Below the pieces are notes generated by a model. It was given only the letters and a program-made list of their open reading frames with translations, was not told the DNA's origin and did no database searches. From NCBI GenBank assembly GCA_947296835.1, contig CAMYQS010000048.1:1-8382 (forward strand): DNA of 8,382 nucleotides, read 5' to 3'. Of this stretch, positions 1 to 6,314 are shown piece after piece. The position numbers and the translations under genes were made by a program. Numbering within the stretch: position 1 is the first letter of the stretch; each line of letters starts with the position of its first letter. The stretch is from an uncultured Atopostipes sp. (lineage in GTDB: Bacteria; Bacillota; Bacilli; Lactobacillales; Carnobacteriaceae_A).

Positions 1-1014
1 ATTGTAAACTTACGTGTCCACTCATTTGGAAATGTCGAGTTACTCACTCGTACGCCATTAGCTATTCGAGCAGGTCTAGGAATGGATCTAATCAACTTTG
101 TGTGGGTAACGATTCTATTCGGAGTCCTTACTTACTTTATTGCTAACTTCTTAATTAAGAAATTCAATTATGCTACACCTGGCCGTAATGGAAATTATGA
201 AGGTGGCGAATCCGATTCTGAAAACGGTGAACCCGTAGATGCAACGCAGCAAGTATATGATATTATTCACCTATTAGGTGGAAGAGATAATATTACTGAT
301 GTAGATGCATGTATGACTCGATTACGTGTTTCTGTTAATGACACAACTTCAGTCGGAGACGAGCGCGCTTGGAAAAAAGCAGGTGCTATGGGACTGGTTA
401 AGAAAAATAAAGGCGTACAAGCTGTTTACGGTCCAAAAGCCGACGTCCTAAAATCTGATATCATGGATGTACTGAACTCTAACGCGCCTATTCCACCATC
501 GAAACTTAATCTAGATACTGAAGTAGAAACAACAGAAGAAAAAACTTTTGAGACAGATGGATCAGAAACAGTTCTTCAAACTGTCGCAACCGGACAAGTT
601 ATTTCTATCACGGAAGTAGATGATGCCGTATTTTCACAAAAAATAATGGGTGACGGTTTTGCTGTTAAACCTTCAGTAAATGATGTTGTTTCTCCTGTTG
701 ACGGAACAATTACGAGCATTTTCCCAACGAAACATGCAATAGGAATTAAGACGGAAAATGGTCTTGACGTACTCGTTCATATGGGAATAGATACTGTAGA
801 ATTAAAAGGTGAAGGTTTCGAAATCTTTGTAGATGAAGGCCAAGAAATTAAAGCTGGCGATAAACTAGCTGAAATGAACCTTGCGACGGTTGAAGAAGCT
901 GGAAAAGATACATCTATTATGGTTGTCTTTACAAACTTAACTGAAAATCAAACAGTTGAATTAACTCAAACAGAAAACGTTACGGCTTCAACAGTGATTG
1001 GTAGAGTTAAATAA
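1..1014 (+). CDS. PTS glucose/maltose-family permease EIICBA, 3' part (5' end outside window)
   Basis: This is the C-terminal part of a phosphotransferase-system permease that imports and phosphorylates a hexose or alpha-glucoside at the membrane. The frame is open from base 1, so the ATG at 82 is an internal Met and not the start. In window codon numbering, residues 1-57 end the EIIC domain and include a last membrane helix (about 29-52), followed by the ATPGRNGNY junction. EIIB follows, with its phosphocysteine in DACMTRLRV (C104, bases 310-312). An acidic linker at about 155-195 leads into an EIIA domain of the IIA-Glc type, with H245 in KHAIGI and the phospho-accepting H260 in LVHMGIDT (bases 778-780). 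The junction resembles alpha-glucoside/maltose permeases such as MalP or MalT from memory, but the sugar cannot be assigned because most of EIIC is missing. All three domains look intact. The next gene follows after 29 bases, so the two probably form one operon. Confidence 0.93.
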   Translation: MVNLRVHSFGNVELLTRTPLAIRAGLGMDLINFVWVTILFGVLTYFIANFLIKKFNYATPGRNGNYEGGESDSENGEPVDATQQVYDIIHLLGGRDNITDVDACMTRLRVSVNDTTSVGDERAWKKAGAMGLVKKNKGVQAVYGPKADVLKSDIMDVLNSNAPIPPSKLNLDTEVETTEEKTFETDGSETVLQTVATGQVISITEVDDAVFSQKIMGDGFAVKPSVNDVVSPVDGTITSIFPTKHAIGIKTENGLDVLVHMGIDTVELKGEGFEIFVDEGQEIKAGDKLAEMNLATVEEAGKDTSIMVVFTNLTENQTVELTQTENVTASTVIGRVK

Positions 1015-1030
1015 ACAGTGATACTTTAGA

Positions 1031-1036
1031 TAGGAG
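1031..1036 (+). promoter_or_regulatory. ribosome binding site setting a TTG start at 1044
   Basis: TAGGAG ends 7 bases before the TTG at 1044. The nearer ATG at 1039 opens a two-codon frame ending in TGA, so the site supports TTG as the true start of the EEP-family gene. Confidence 0.7.
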
Positions 1037-1043
1037 AAATGAA

Positions 1044-1883
1044 TTGAAGGTTTTAACTTTGAATACTCATTCATGGATGGAAGAAAATCCAGAAGTGAAA
1101 TTAGAACAAATAGCTAATTTTATTGCGGAAGAAGATTTTCACATCATTGCTCTACAAGAAATTAATCAAACCATGGAAGCAGAAGAAGTAGTAGATGACT
1201 TGTTTATCAAACCTTCTGGTGAGAGTCACTTTGTTGCGATAAAAGAAGATAATTTTGTTTCCTTGCTTATCGGTTTACTGAAAGAACGTGGACAAACCTA
1301 TTATTGGAGCTGGACAGCTAACCATGTAGGATATGATAAGTATGATGAAGGGGTAGCTATTTTATCTAAAACTCCTTTCACCTCGGAAAGTATTCTAGTA
1401 TCGGAGAGCACCGATTATTCTAATCACTTCACTAGAAGAGTTCTAAAAGCGACTATGGCGCTTGCTGAACAAGAGTGGGTCGTATTTTCATGTCACTACT
1501 CATGGTGGCTAAGTCCAACTGGGGAACCTTTATTTAAGCATGAATGGGATGAAACACTTCGTCACATTGATGTAGAGAGTAATCAGGTGCACCTTTTAAT
1601 GGGAGACTTTAATAATGAAGCGGCTGTTAAAGAAGAGGGCTATGACTATATGCAAGAGACAGCTCCACAACTTTTAGATGCTTATGTTAAAGCTGAAGAA
1701 AAAATCGGATCAGCGACTGTTTTAAATGATATTGACGGTTGGGAAGGCCATATAGACGAAAAACGTATTGACTATGTCTTTACGGATTATTCAGGAGATA
1801 TCCAATCATGTCGTGTCGTCTTTGATGGTAAAAGAGAACCGGTAGTTAGCGATCATTTTGGCATAGCAGTCGAATTCAAATAA
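1044..1883 (+). CDS. endonuclease/exonuclease/phosphatase family protein
   Basis: The 279-residue product has the DNase I-like (EEP) fold of metal-dependent phosphodiesterases and phosphatases, and it lacks a signal peptide. Visible motifs are the N-terminal strand LTLNTHSW with N7, the metal-binding Glu in ALQEINQ (E39), the catalytic His region SCHYSWW (H151), GDFNNE (D188, N190) and the C-terminal SDHFG (D270, H271). All expected catalytic positions are therefore present. The start is TTG at 1044, because GGAG at 1033-1036 lies 7 bases upstream and the ATG at 1039 hits a stop after two codons. The gene follows the PTS permease by 29 bases without a terminator, so co-transcription is likely. 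The substrate is unknown: the family spans nucleases, sphingomyelinases and inositol phosphatases, and the PTS linkage only hints at a phosphorylated metabolite. Confidence 0.88.
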   Translation: MKVLTLNTHSWMEENPEVKLEQIANFIAEEDFHIIALQEINQTMEAEEVVDDLFIKPSGESHFVAIKEDNFVSLLIGLLKERGQTYYWSWTANHVGYDKYDEGVAILSKTPFTSESILVSESTDYSNHFTRRVLKATMALAEQEWVVFSCHYSWWLSPTGEPLFKHEWDETLRHIDVESNQVHLLMGDFNNEAAVKEEGYDYMQETAPQLLDAYVKAEEKIGSATVLNDIDGWEGHIDEKRIDYVFTDYSGDIQSCRVVFDGKREPVVSDHFGIAVEFK

Positions 1884-1890
1884 AATAAAG

Positions 1891-1924
1891 AACCCGTTAG
1901 CAATGACTGCTAGCGGGTTTTTTT
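1891..1924. terminator. bidirectional intrinsic terminator between convergent operons
   Basis: The arms AACCCGTTAGCA (1891-1902) and TGCTAGCGGGTT (1908-1919) pair over 12 bases with one G-T wobble around a 5-base loop. The plus strand has a T7 run at 1918-1924. On the minus strand the hairpin is followed by a T-rich stretch opposite 1880-1890. It lies 7 bases after the EEP gene stop and 13 bases beyond the HAD gene stop, so it can end both the plus-strand PTS unit and the minus-strand lipL unit. Confidence 0.9.
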
Positions 1925-1937
1925 GTATCTATTATGA

Positions 1938-2753
1938 TTAATCGAAAAAGTAGCGGTTAATGGCTTTAGCTACACCGTCTTCATTGTTTGTTGTCGTGAC
2001 GACATTGGCACCGTCTAATACTGCTGGAACAGCATTGCCCATTGCAACACCTAGACCGGCATAATCAACCATATCAATATCATTTCCAGAATCCCCAATC
2101 GCCATGACACGTTCGCGTGGAATCCCTAAATGATCGGCTAACTCTTTTAACGTACGACCTTTACTTGCATCTTTATTCAGAACTTCAATTGAGTTATCCA
2201 TACTACGAATGACCGTGTAACGTTTTGCTAAGTCAGCAGGAATCGCATCCTCTAGTTTATCGATTAACGCCACCTCATCTTGGATAACGAATTTTGAATA
2301 CATCAATGTAGGATCTAAATCCGCTAACGTGCGAATGTGTAACATCATCGTATTCACAAAAGGTTCAATTAACTGTGTCGGCGTGAAATCGACTGCCTCT
2401 GAAAATACGCCATCTTCACGAATTGCTTGGAAACTGACATCATGCTTCTTAACGAATTCGTGCCATTCAATCATTTCATCATGCGTTAACTGATGGTTAA
2501 TCACAACTTTACCCGTATCCGTTCGTTGAACCAGCGCGCCGTGGTAGTTAATAATGTAGTCACCTTCTTGCGTTAAACCAAGTTCTTCCATATAAGCCTT
2601 TGCGCCAGGGTAAGGGCGGCCAGTACATAGCACAATGCGGCTACCAGAATCCACCACACGCTTTACCGCATCCGCTACAGCGGGGGTGATTTCATGAACG
2701 CTATTCACTAGCGTCCCATCAATATCAATCGCAACTAAATCATATTTTACCAT
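1938..2753 (-). CDS. yidA: Cof-type HAD-IIB sugar-phosphatase, YidA-like
   Basis: A cytosolic haloacid-dehalogenase-family phosphatase that probably acts on sugar phosphates. At 271 residues it is close to E. coli YidA (about 270). Motif I is DIDGT with nucleophile D10 and acid/base D12. Motif II Thr is T44 in CTGRP. The motif III Lys is K198 in ASKGRTL. Motif IV is GDSGND (D221, N224, D225). The C2 cap occupies roughly residues 85-190, and the end GVAMGNA with DGVAKAI is typical of Cof proteins. Two ATGs lie in tandem (2756 and 2753). AAGGAG at 2765-2760 is 3 bases from the first but 6 from the second, so 2753 is chosen; the alternative adds one Met. It is the last gene of the minus-strand operon, 30 bases after ywfO. 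The exact substrate is unknown, since YidA-like enzymes are broad in specificity. Confidence 0.92.
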   Translation of the reverse strand: MVKYDLVAIDIDGTLVNSVHEITPAVADAVKRVVDSGSRIVLCTGRPYPGAKAYMEELGLTQEGDYIINYHGALVQRTDTGKVVINHQLTHDEMIEWHEFVKKHDVSFQAIREDGVFSEAVDFTPTQLIEPFVNTMMLHIRTLADLDPTLMYSKFVIQDEVALIDKLEDAIPADLAKRYTVIRSMDNSIEVLNKDASKGRTLKELADHLGIPRERVMAIGDSGNDIDMVDYAGLGVAMGNAVPAVLDGANVVTTTNNEDGVAKAINRYFFD

Positions 2754-2759
2754 CATTAT

Positions 2760-2765
2760 CTCCTT
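2760..2765 (-). promoter_or_regulatory. ribosome binding site of the HAD phosphatase gene
   Basis: AAGGAG on the minus strand is followed by ATA and two tandem ATGs. Spacing of 6 bases favours the second ATG (2753) over the first (3 bases). Confidence 0.65.
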
Positions 2766-2783
2766 TGAAATTCATATTATCTT

Positions 2784-4118
2784 CTACAGTATTTTACCGT
2801 TCTTAATGTGCTTGCGAAACTCCGCATAAATATCTTGAAAAATTGGTAGGTCTTGCTGCGCCGGCGGTGTTCTTCGTAACAACTCACGTGGCACATATAG
2901 TCGATCGTTACCGTGTAAGTTATCACTTAAACTTTCTACAATCGGGCTCGCTTCACTTAAATCGATAATTTCACCATCTGGATAGAAGAGTGAAATCGGC
3001 GCTTTTTCTTTCAGCTTATAATCATATGAAATATCCGATGAGCGGTTTGTCATCGTGAAGTAGTTCTGGTCAAAATACAATTGATCCACTAAATCACGTA
3101 AATGGGCTACCGTCTCTGCGTCTTTTTCACGATTAAATTCAACCGACTTCAGGGGCTGGCGATGGAGAAACATCTGCGCCAACTCACTTAAATAGCGATC
3201 CTCACTTTTTGTCCACGCCAACACGGCATACAAAATCACGCTGTCATCTAAATCCAGGTAATCATAAATCGTATAGTCATCTTTGAAAAATGGTTCTAAC
3301 ATCGGAATAACGGGGGCTAATTTATTCTCACGATATAAATCATGCGCTCGCGTTAACATACGGTCCAGCGTCACTTCCATCCCACGAGAAACTGGGTGGA
3401 AATAAACCTGCATGTACATCTGGTAACGACGCACAATGTAATCCTCAACCGCATGCATACCTTGGTATTGAAAAGCGATGCCGTCTTTATAAGGACGAAT
3501 CACTCGCAGAATACGCGACAAGTCGAACTTCCCATACGTTACCCCTGTATAGTAAGCGTCACGCTGTAAATAATCCATACGATCCGCATCAATCTGACTC
3601 GAAATCAGTTGCACGACTTGTGGATTCGGATAGTCACCCGTAATGACACTCGCAACTTCATTCGGGAAACTCGGTGAAACCCGACGTAAAATCTGATTCA
3701 CTTCTGTATCTTCGTCTAAAATAATTTGTGTCGTTAAATCTTCATGATCGGTATTAAATATTTTCTCAAACGTATGTGAAAACGGTCCGTGACCAATATC
3801 GTGTAAAAGTGCCGCACACAGTGTCACTAAACGCTCAGAATCATCCCAGTCTTCCGGATAATTTCGTAAGAAATGGTCACAAATTTTTCGCGCTAACTCA
3901 TACACACCCAGTGAATGAGAAAAACGCGAATGCTCCGCGCCGTGAAACGTATATTGCGACGTACCTAATTGCTTAATTCGACGCAATCGCTGAAATTCCT
4001 TCGCATCAATTAAATCTAAAATCAATTGGTGGCGCACATGAATATGATCGTGCACCGGATCCTTAAACACAATCTCAGTCGGCAGTCGATCGGCTTTCTC
4101 AAATTGAACAGGTTTCAT
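2784..4118 (-). CDS. ywfO: HD-domain dNTP triphosphohydrolase, YwfO/EF1143-like
   Basis: A 444-residue HD-superfamily protein related to B. subtilis YwfO, to E. faecalis EF1143 (a dNTP triphosphohydrolase of known structure) and more distantly to human SAMHD1. The inferred reaction is dNTP to deoxynucleoside plus triphosphate, which controls dNTP pools. Metal ligands visible are H68 in RFSHSLGV, the HD pair H106-D107 in LLHDIGHGPFSH, and D179 in QIDADRMDYL. The N-terminal DPVHDHI and RLRRIKQLG motifs are those of this family. The ATG at 4118 is preferred because AAGGAGG (4133-4127) lies 8 bases upstream. An in-frame TTG at 4145 would add nine residues, overlap the lipL stop and swallow the Shine-Dalgarno. 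The gene sits 23 bases after lipL and before the HAD gene, in one operon. The family is confident; substrate preference and dGTP activation are inferred from EF1143. Confidence 0.92.
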   Translation of the reverse strand: MKPVQFEKADRLPTEIVFKDPVHDHIHVRHQLILDLIDAKEFQRLRRIKQLGTSQYTFHGAEHSRFSHSLGVYELARKICDHFLRNYPEDWDDSERLVTLCAALLHDIGHGPFSHTFEKIFNTDHEDLTTQIILDEDTEVNQILRRVSPSFPNEVASVITGDYPNPQVVQLISSQIDADRMDYLQRDAYYTGVTYGKFDLSRILRVIRPYKDGIAFQYQGMHAVEDYIVRRYQMYMQVYFHPVSRGMEVTLDRMLTRAHDLYRENKLAPVIPMLEPFFKDDYTIYDYLDLDDSVILYAVLAWTKSEDRYLSELAQMFLHRQPLKSVEFNREKDAETVAHLRDLVDQLYFDQNYFTMTNRSSDISYDYKLKEKAPISLFYPDGEIIDLSEASPIVESLSDNLHGNDRLYVPRELLRRTPPAQQDLPIFQDIYAEFRKHIKNGKIL

Positions 4119-4126
4119 CCCGCATC

Positions 4127-4133
4127 CCTCCTT
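4127..4133 (-). promoter_or_regulatory. ribosome binding site of ywfO
   Basis: AAGGAGG on the minus strand stands 8 bases before the ATG at 4118. This places the start downstream of the TTG at 4145 and leaves a 23-base gap from the lipL stop. Confidence 0.8.
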
Positions 4134-4141
4134 GAAATATA

Positions 4142-4993
4142 TCAATCTTCTAAAAAGTCATCACCAAACACACGCGCATTTCGACGGTGCATCTTCTCTA
4201 AACCTTCATCATAATCCGCATCCAAAGTCTTTGAATAGTCGCCCTCGAACCAATCAAAATTTTCAAGCATCAGCTGCTTCACTTCAGGTACCGTGAAACT
4301 TGTCTCATAAGCCTCTTCAAGCGTAGTCATCACACTTGGAATAATTTCAGGGTAACGTCCTTCAGGTTCCGAACCATCCAAACCTCGCGCATAAAATTCC
4401 TTCATCATCTCCGCACGCTTCGTCTGGTCGCCATTCACACTAATGTACAGCATCACAGCAACGCCTTCCTTAATCCGACGCTGTGCCACACCCGCAATCT
4501 TGCGGCCATCAATACTCAAGTCGTAATCCCCAAAGCAATAAGAGTTTGAAACTTCAAAAGCTAAGATCTCTTTCTTTGTGAAATGGGGATAGAATGTGTC
4601 GCGAATAAAATGCAACATCAATTCGTAAGCTTTATCAATTGAAATGCGCTTTTTATTGGAAGGGTATATGAGAGAGACGTTTAAAACACCAGGGTCACTA
4701 ATCACACCGAGACCGCCAGAGTTTCGAATAATAACATCGTGGTTGTAGTCCTCAAACATTGGGACAGCTTTGTCAAAATGACCTAACTTCGTATCCATCA
4801 TACCTAAAATAACAAGCGGAGGAGTCTGCCAAAAATGGAACATTGGCTGTCCTGTTTCACCCGCACGTGTAATCAGCGCATCAGTTAAAGCAAAATGGGA
4901 AAAATGATTATTTTTTGGATAAGGCATCGTTTCAGCATCATAGAGCGCAAAACAGCCTTCGTTATATTGTAATTGAGTTGATTCTGTATCCAT
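4142..4993 (-). CDS. lipL: octanoyl/lipoyl-[GcvH]:protein transferase, LipL-like
   Basis: A 283-residue member of the biotin/lipoate protein ligase catalytic family. The best match is LipL (B. subtilis YwfL, about 281 residues), which moves octanoyl or lipoyl groups from the GcvH protein onto E2 subunits of 2-oxoacid dehydrogenases through a cysteine acyl-enzyme. Evidence is the RNSGGLGV motif (R90-V97), the expected nucleophile C153 in NSYCFGDYDLSI, and K165 in IDGRKIAGVAQRR. This Cys-containing SYC motif separates LipL from ATP-dependent LplA ligases. The ATG at 4993 has AAGGAG (5006-5001) 7 bases upstream. It is the first gene of the minus-strand operon, and ywfL and ywfO also lie near each other in B. 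subtilis. The donor may be scavenged lipoate on GcvH or synthesised octanoate; the required partners are not in this window. Confidence 0.88.
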   Translation of the reverse strand: MDTESTQLQYNEGCFALYDAETMPYPKNNHFSHFALTDALITRAGETGQPMFHFWQTPPLVILGMMDTKLGHFDKAVPMFEDYNHDVIIRNSGGLGVISDPGVLNVSLIYPSNKKRISIDKAYELMLHFIRDTFYPHFTKKEILAFEVSNSYCFGDYDLSIDGRKIAGVAQRRIKEGVAVMLYISVNGDQTKRAEMMKEFYARGLDGSEPEGRYPEIIPSVMTTLEEAYETSFTVPEVKQLMLENFDWFEGDYSKTLDADYDEGLEKMHRRNARVFGDDFLED

Positions 4994-5021
4994 CGTGCAT
5001 CTCCTTGTTTAATCTTTCCTT

Positions 5022-5050
5022 ATTGTAGCAAATATTGATTCAATATTCGA
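5022..5050 (-). promoter_or_regulatory. promoter of the lipL-ywfO-HAD operon
   Basis: On the minus strand an extended -10, TGCTACAAT (-10 at 5027-5022, TG at 5030-5029), is preceded at 17 bases by a weak -35 TCGAAT (5050-5045). Predicted initiation is near 5015, giving a leader of about 20 bases before the ATG at 4993. The spacer and -35 are largely occupied by a perfect palindrome (5031-5047). Confidence 0.65.
5031..5047. promoter_or_regulatory. perfect palindrome, candidate operator in the lipL promoter
   Basis: AATATTGATTCAATATT is an exact inverted repeat with 8-base arms and a one-base centre. It covers most of the -35 to -10 spacer and half of the -35 of the minus-strand promoter, a position where a bound dimeric repressor would block RNA polymerase. 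No regulator can be named from the sequence, and AT-rich palindromes can occur by chance. Confidence 0.45.
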
Positions 5051-5070
5051 TAGGCGACTATCCTAGGCGA
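5049..5070. repeat. short inverted and direct repeats upstream of the lipL promoter
   Basis: GATAG and CTATC (5049-5053, 5058-5062) form an inverted repeat around GCGA. TAGGCGA occurs twice, at 5051-5057 and 5064-5070, 13 bases apart. The cluster lies just upstream of the lipL -35. It may be a regulator site or chance. Confidence 0.3.
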
Positions 5071-5095
5071 TTTCATCTCCAAGGGTCTTCATTTC

Positions 5096-5121
5096 AAAAA
5101 AACGGGCTTAAGAATCCGTTT
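5096..5121 (-). terminator. minus-strand terminator-like hairpin in the divergent region
   Basis: Read on the minus strand, AAACGG (5121-5116) and CCGTTT (5105-5100) form a short stem, followed by a run of seven T (5102-5096). It would end leftward transcripts arriving from the ywiB side before the lipL promoter. No minus-strand gene is seen upstream of it. The stem is only 6 base pairs, so activity is uncertain. Confidence 0.4.
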
Positions 5122-5145
5122 ACCTCTGCGATTGTAAAATATTTA

Positions 5146-5154
5146 TGATAAAAT
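5146..5154 (+). promoter_or_regulatory. extended -10 promoter of the ywiB-like gene
   Basis: TGATAAAAT has TG at 5146-5147 and a -10 TAAAAT at 5149-5154. No good -35 is found at 16-18 bases. Initiation near 5161 would leave a leader of about 28 bases before the ATG at 5189. Confidence 0.5.
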
Positions 5155-5188
5155 AGAGGAGAAGTTAGTCGGGAGGGAGACAGGAATT

Positions 5189-5629
5189 ATGACAGATAAG
5201 AAACTGACAAAAGGTTTGCCGGCTCGAATCATCTTAGAGACGACGATTGCGCAGGAAGAAGAAGTGTTCAAACACTCTTTTGATGAAATGGGTCGTATTG
5301 TTCGCATGAACGAGAATTATTATATCCGTTTTGAGGAAGAACAAGCTGGGGAAACGCATTCTAATTTAATTAAATTGCAGCCGGATGGGACGGTACAACT
5401 CACCCGTCATGGTGCCAATAAAACAAGAATGACATTTAACGACCAACGCGATACGTTTACGAATTATGTAACGCCAACGGGTGTCATGCCATTACGTGTA
5501 AAAACAAACCGATTAAAAATGGGCTACAATGATCAGCCGTTCGCTGGTGAAGTGGAAGTTGATTATGTGCTTTATTTAGAGGATTATCCACTGGGTACTT
5601 ACCAATTGCGGTTGCGTTTCACAACGTAA
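5189..5629 (+). CDS. ywiB: DUF1934 (YwiB-like) beta-barrel protein
   Basis: A 146-residue protein of the DUF1934/YwiB family, small calycin-like beta-barrels found across Firmicutes and of no established function. The length matches the family (B. subtilis YwiB is about 142). Supporting features are alternating beta-strand patterns throughout, the central YYIRFEEE strand (about residues 44-51), DGTVQLTRHGANKTRMTF (about 66-83), TPTGVMPLRVKT in the middle, and a closing YPLGTYQLRLRF. There is no signal peptide or membrane segment, so it is probably cytosolic. Purine-rich sequence at 5171-5185 (GGGAGGGAGACAGGA) supplies the ribosome binding site for the ATG at 5189. In B. subtilis the homologue lies beside argS and rpoE; here argS is missing and rpoE follows after 62 bases. 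The family is confident, the role unknown. Confidence 0.85.
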   Translation: MTDKKLTKGLPARIILETTIAQEEEVFKHSFDEMGRIVRMNENYYIRFEEEQAGETHSNLIKLQPDGTVQLTRHGANKTRMTFNDQRDTFTNYVTPTGVMPLRVKTNRLKMGYNDQPFAGEVEVDYVLYLEDYPLGTYQLRLRFTT

Positions 5630-5640
5630 TAGAGTAGAAT
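5612..5640 (+). promoter_or_regulatory. possible rpoE promoter
   Basis: TTGCGT (5612-5617, half of the -35 consensus) stands 17 bases before TAGAAT (5635-5640, five of six -10 matches). Initiation near 5647 would give a leader of about 45 bases. The -35 lies inside the end of the ywiB-like gene, and no terminator separates the two genes, so read-through transcription is also likely. Confidence 0.4.
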
Positions 5641-5677
5641 AGACAAGATAATGTGGAAAAAGCAAGAATGATGAATT

Positions 5678-5686
5678 AAAGGGTGA
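5678..5686 (+). promoter_or_regulatory. ribosome binding site favouring a TTG start for rpoE
   Basis: AAAGGGTGA at 5678-5686 gives a Shine-Dalgarno core GGGTG ending 6 bases before TTG at 5692. The GTG at 5683 is part of this site and has no purine-rich element of its own at a proper distance. Confidence 0.55.
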
Positions 5687-5691
5687 AAACA

Positions 5692-6264
5692 TTGGAATTA
5701 AAACAATTTGATGGCGAACGTAAAAATGAAATCTCAATGATTCGTGTCGCAAAAGCAGTGCTAGAGCAAAAAGGTGAAGTAATGGACTTTAAAGATATTG
5801 TTCTTGCCGTAGCGAATTTTATTGAAATCGACGAAAAAGAAATGAACAGACGCATGCCACAATTTTACACGGACTTAAACGTAGACGGTGAATTCATTTC
5901 ATTAGGTGAGAACAAATGGGGCTTACGTAACTGGTACCCAATCGACTCAATTAACGAAGTGTTAACACACGAAAACGACGAAGAAGATATCATCCCAACA
6001 ATCAGTCCGGATGGATTCGACGAATACGAAGATCCAACGTTAGAAAAAGTATTCGAAGACGAATTAGATGAACCGGAAGAAGAAGAAGAAACAGAAAAAG
6101 ACGATGACGTCTTTGTAGATATCGATGGTGATGGTACGGTAGAAAATATCGACGAATTCCAAGAAGACATTGATGGTGATGACATTGAAGACGGCGAATT
6201 AGACAAATTAGCGATCGTTGATGAAGATGAATTATTGGATGACGACATGGATGAAGATTTTTAA
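5692..6264 (+). CDS. rpoE: DNA-directed RNA polymerase delta subunit RpoE
   Basis: The delta subunit of Firmicute RNA polymerase raises promoter selectivity, helps polymerase recycling and responds to nucleotide levels. The predicted product is 190 residues. An N-terminal HARE-HTH domain spans about 13-85, with SMIRVAKAVLEQKGEVMDF, FYTDLNVDGEFISLGENKWGLR and the conserved WYPID. A disordered, strongly acidic tail covers about 92-190. The TTG at 5692 is chosen because it has a well-spaced ribosome binding site and gives an MELKQF start like streptococcal delta; GTG at 5683 would add three residues. The tail contains DIDGDGTVENID (143-154), a full match to the EF-hand calcium-loop pattern. The stop is only 9 bases from the pyrG -35, with no terminator between, so rpoE transcripts run into the pyrG leader. 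Confidence 0.93.
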   Translation: MELKQFDGERKNEISMIRVAKAVLEQKGEVMDFKDIVLAVANFIEIDEKEMNRRMPQFYTDLNVDGEFISLGENKWGLRNWYPIDSINEVLTHENDEEDIIPTISPDGFDEYEDPTLEKVFEDELDEPEEEEETEKDDDVFVDIDGDGTVENIDEFQEDIDGDDIEDGELDKLAIVDEDELLDDDMDEDF

Positions 6265-6273
6265 TAAAATAGC

Positions 6274-6312
6274 TTGACCATTTCACCAAAAGTCGTTAAC
6301 ATACTTATTGGG
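6274..6312 (+). promoter_or_regulatory. pyrG promoter with GGGC initiation site
   Basis: The -35 is TTGACC (6274-6279), five of six consensus, the spacer is 17 bases and the -10 is TAACAT (6297-6302), four of six. Seven bases further on, GGG at 6310-6312 followed by C falls exactly where transcription should start. In B. subtilis and L. lactis pyrG an initial GGGC run supports slippage that adds extra G residues when CTP is scarce. Confidence 0.8.
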
Positions 6313-6314
6313 CA

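Noticed and set aside
82..1014. The ATG at 82 as the start of the PTS gene
   Set aside because: The frame is open from base 1 and encodes EIIC sequence before this Met, which lies at the start of a membrane helix; the gene simply enters from outside the window.
4119..4145. TTG start at 4145 for ywfO
   Set aside because: It would overlap the lipL stop and translate the AAGGAGG ribosome binding site that serves the ATG at 4118.
3776..4214. Small plus-strand frames opposite ywfO and lipL
   Set aside because: They lie antisense to conserved coding sequence and look like no known protein.
5683..5691. GTG start at 5683 for rpoE
   Set aside because: It lies within the Shine-Dalgarno sequence itself; the TTG at 5692 has correct spacing and the family-like MELKQF start. 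It is not fully excluded.
5865..6289. Serine-rich and Leu/Arg/His-rich minus-strand open frames opposite the rpoE tail
   Set aside because: They are artefacts of GAA/GAT-rich codons in the acidic tail, show low complexity and have no ribosome binding sites.
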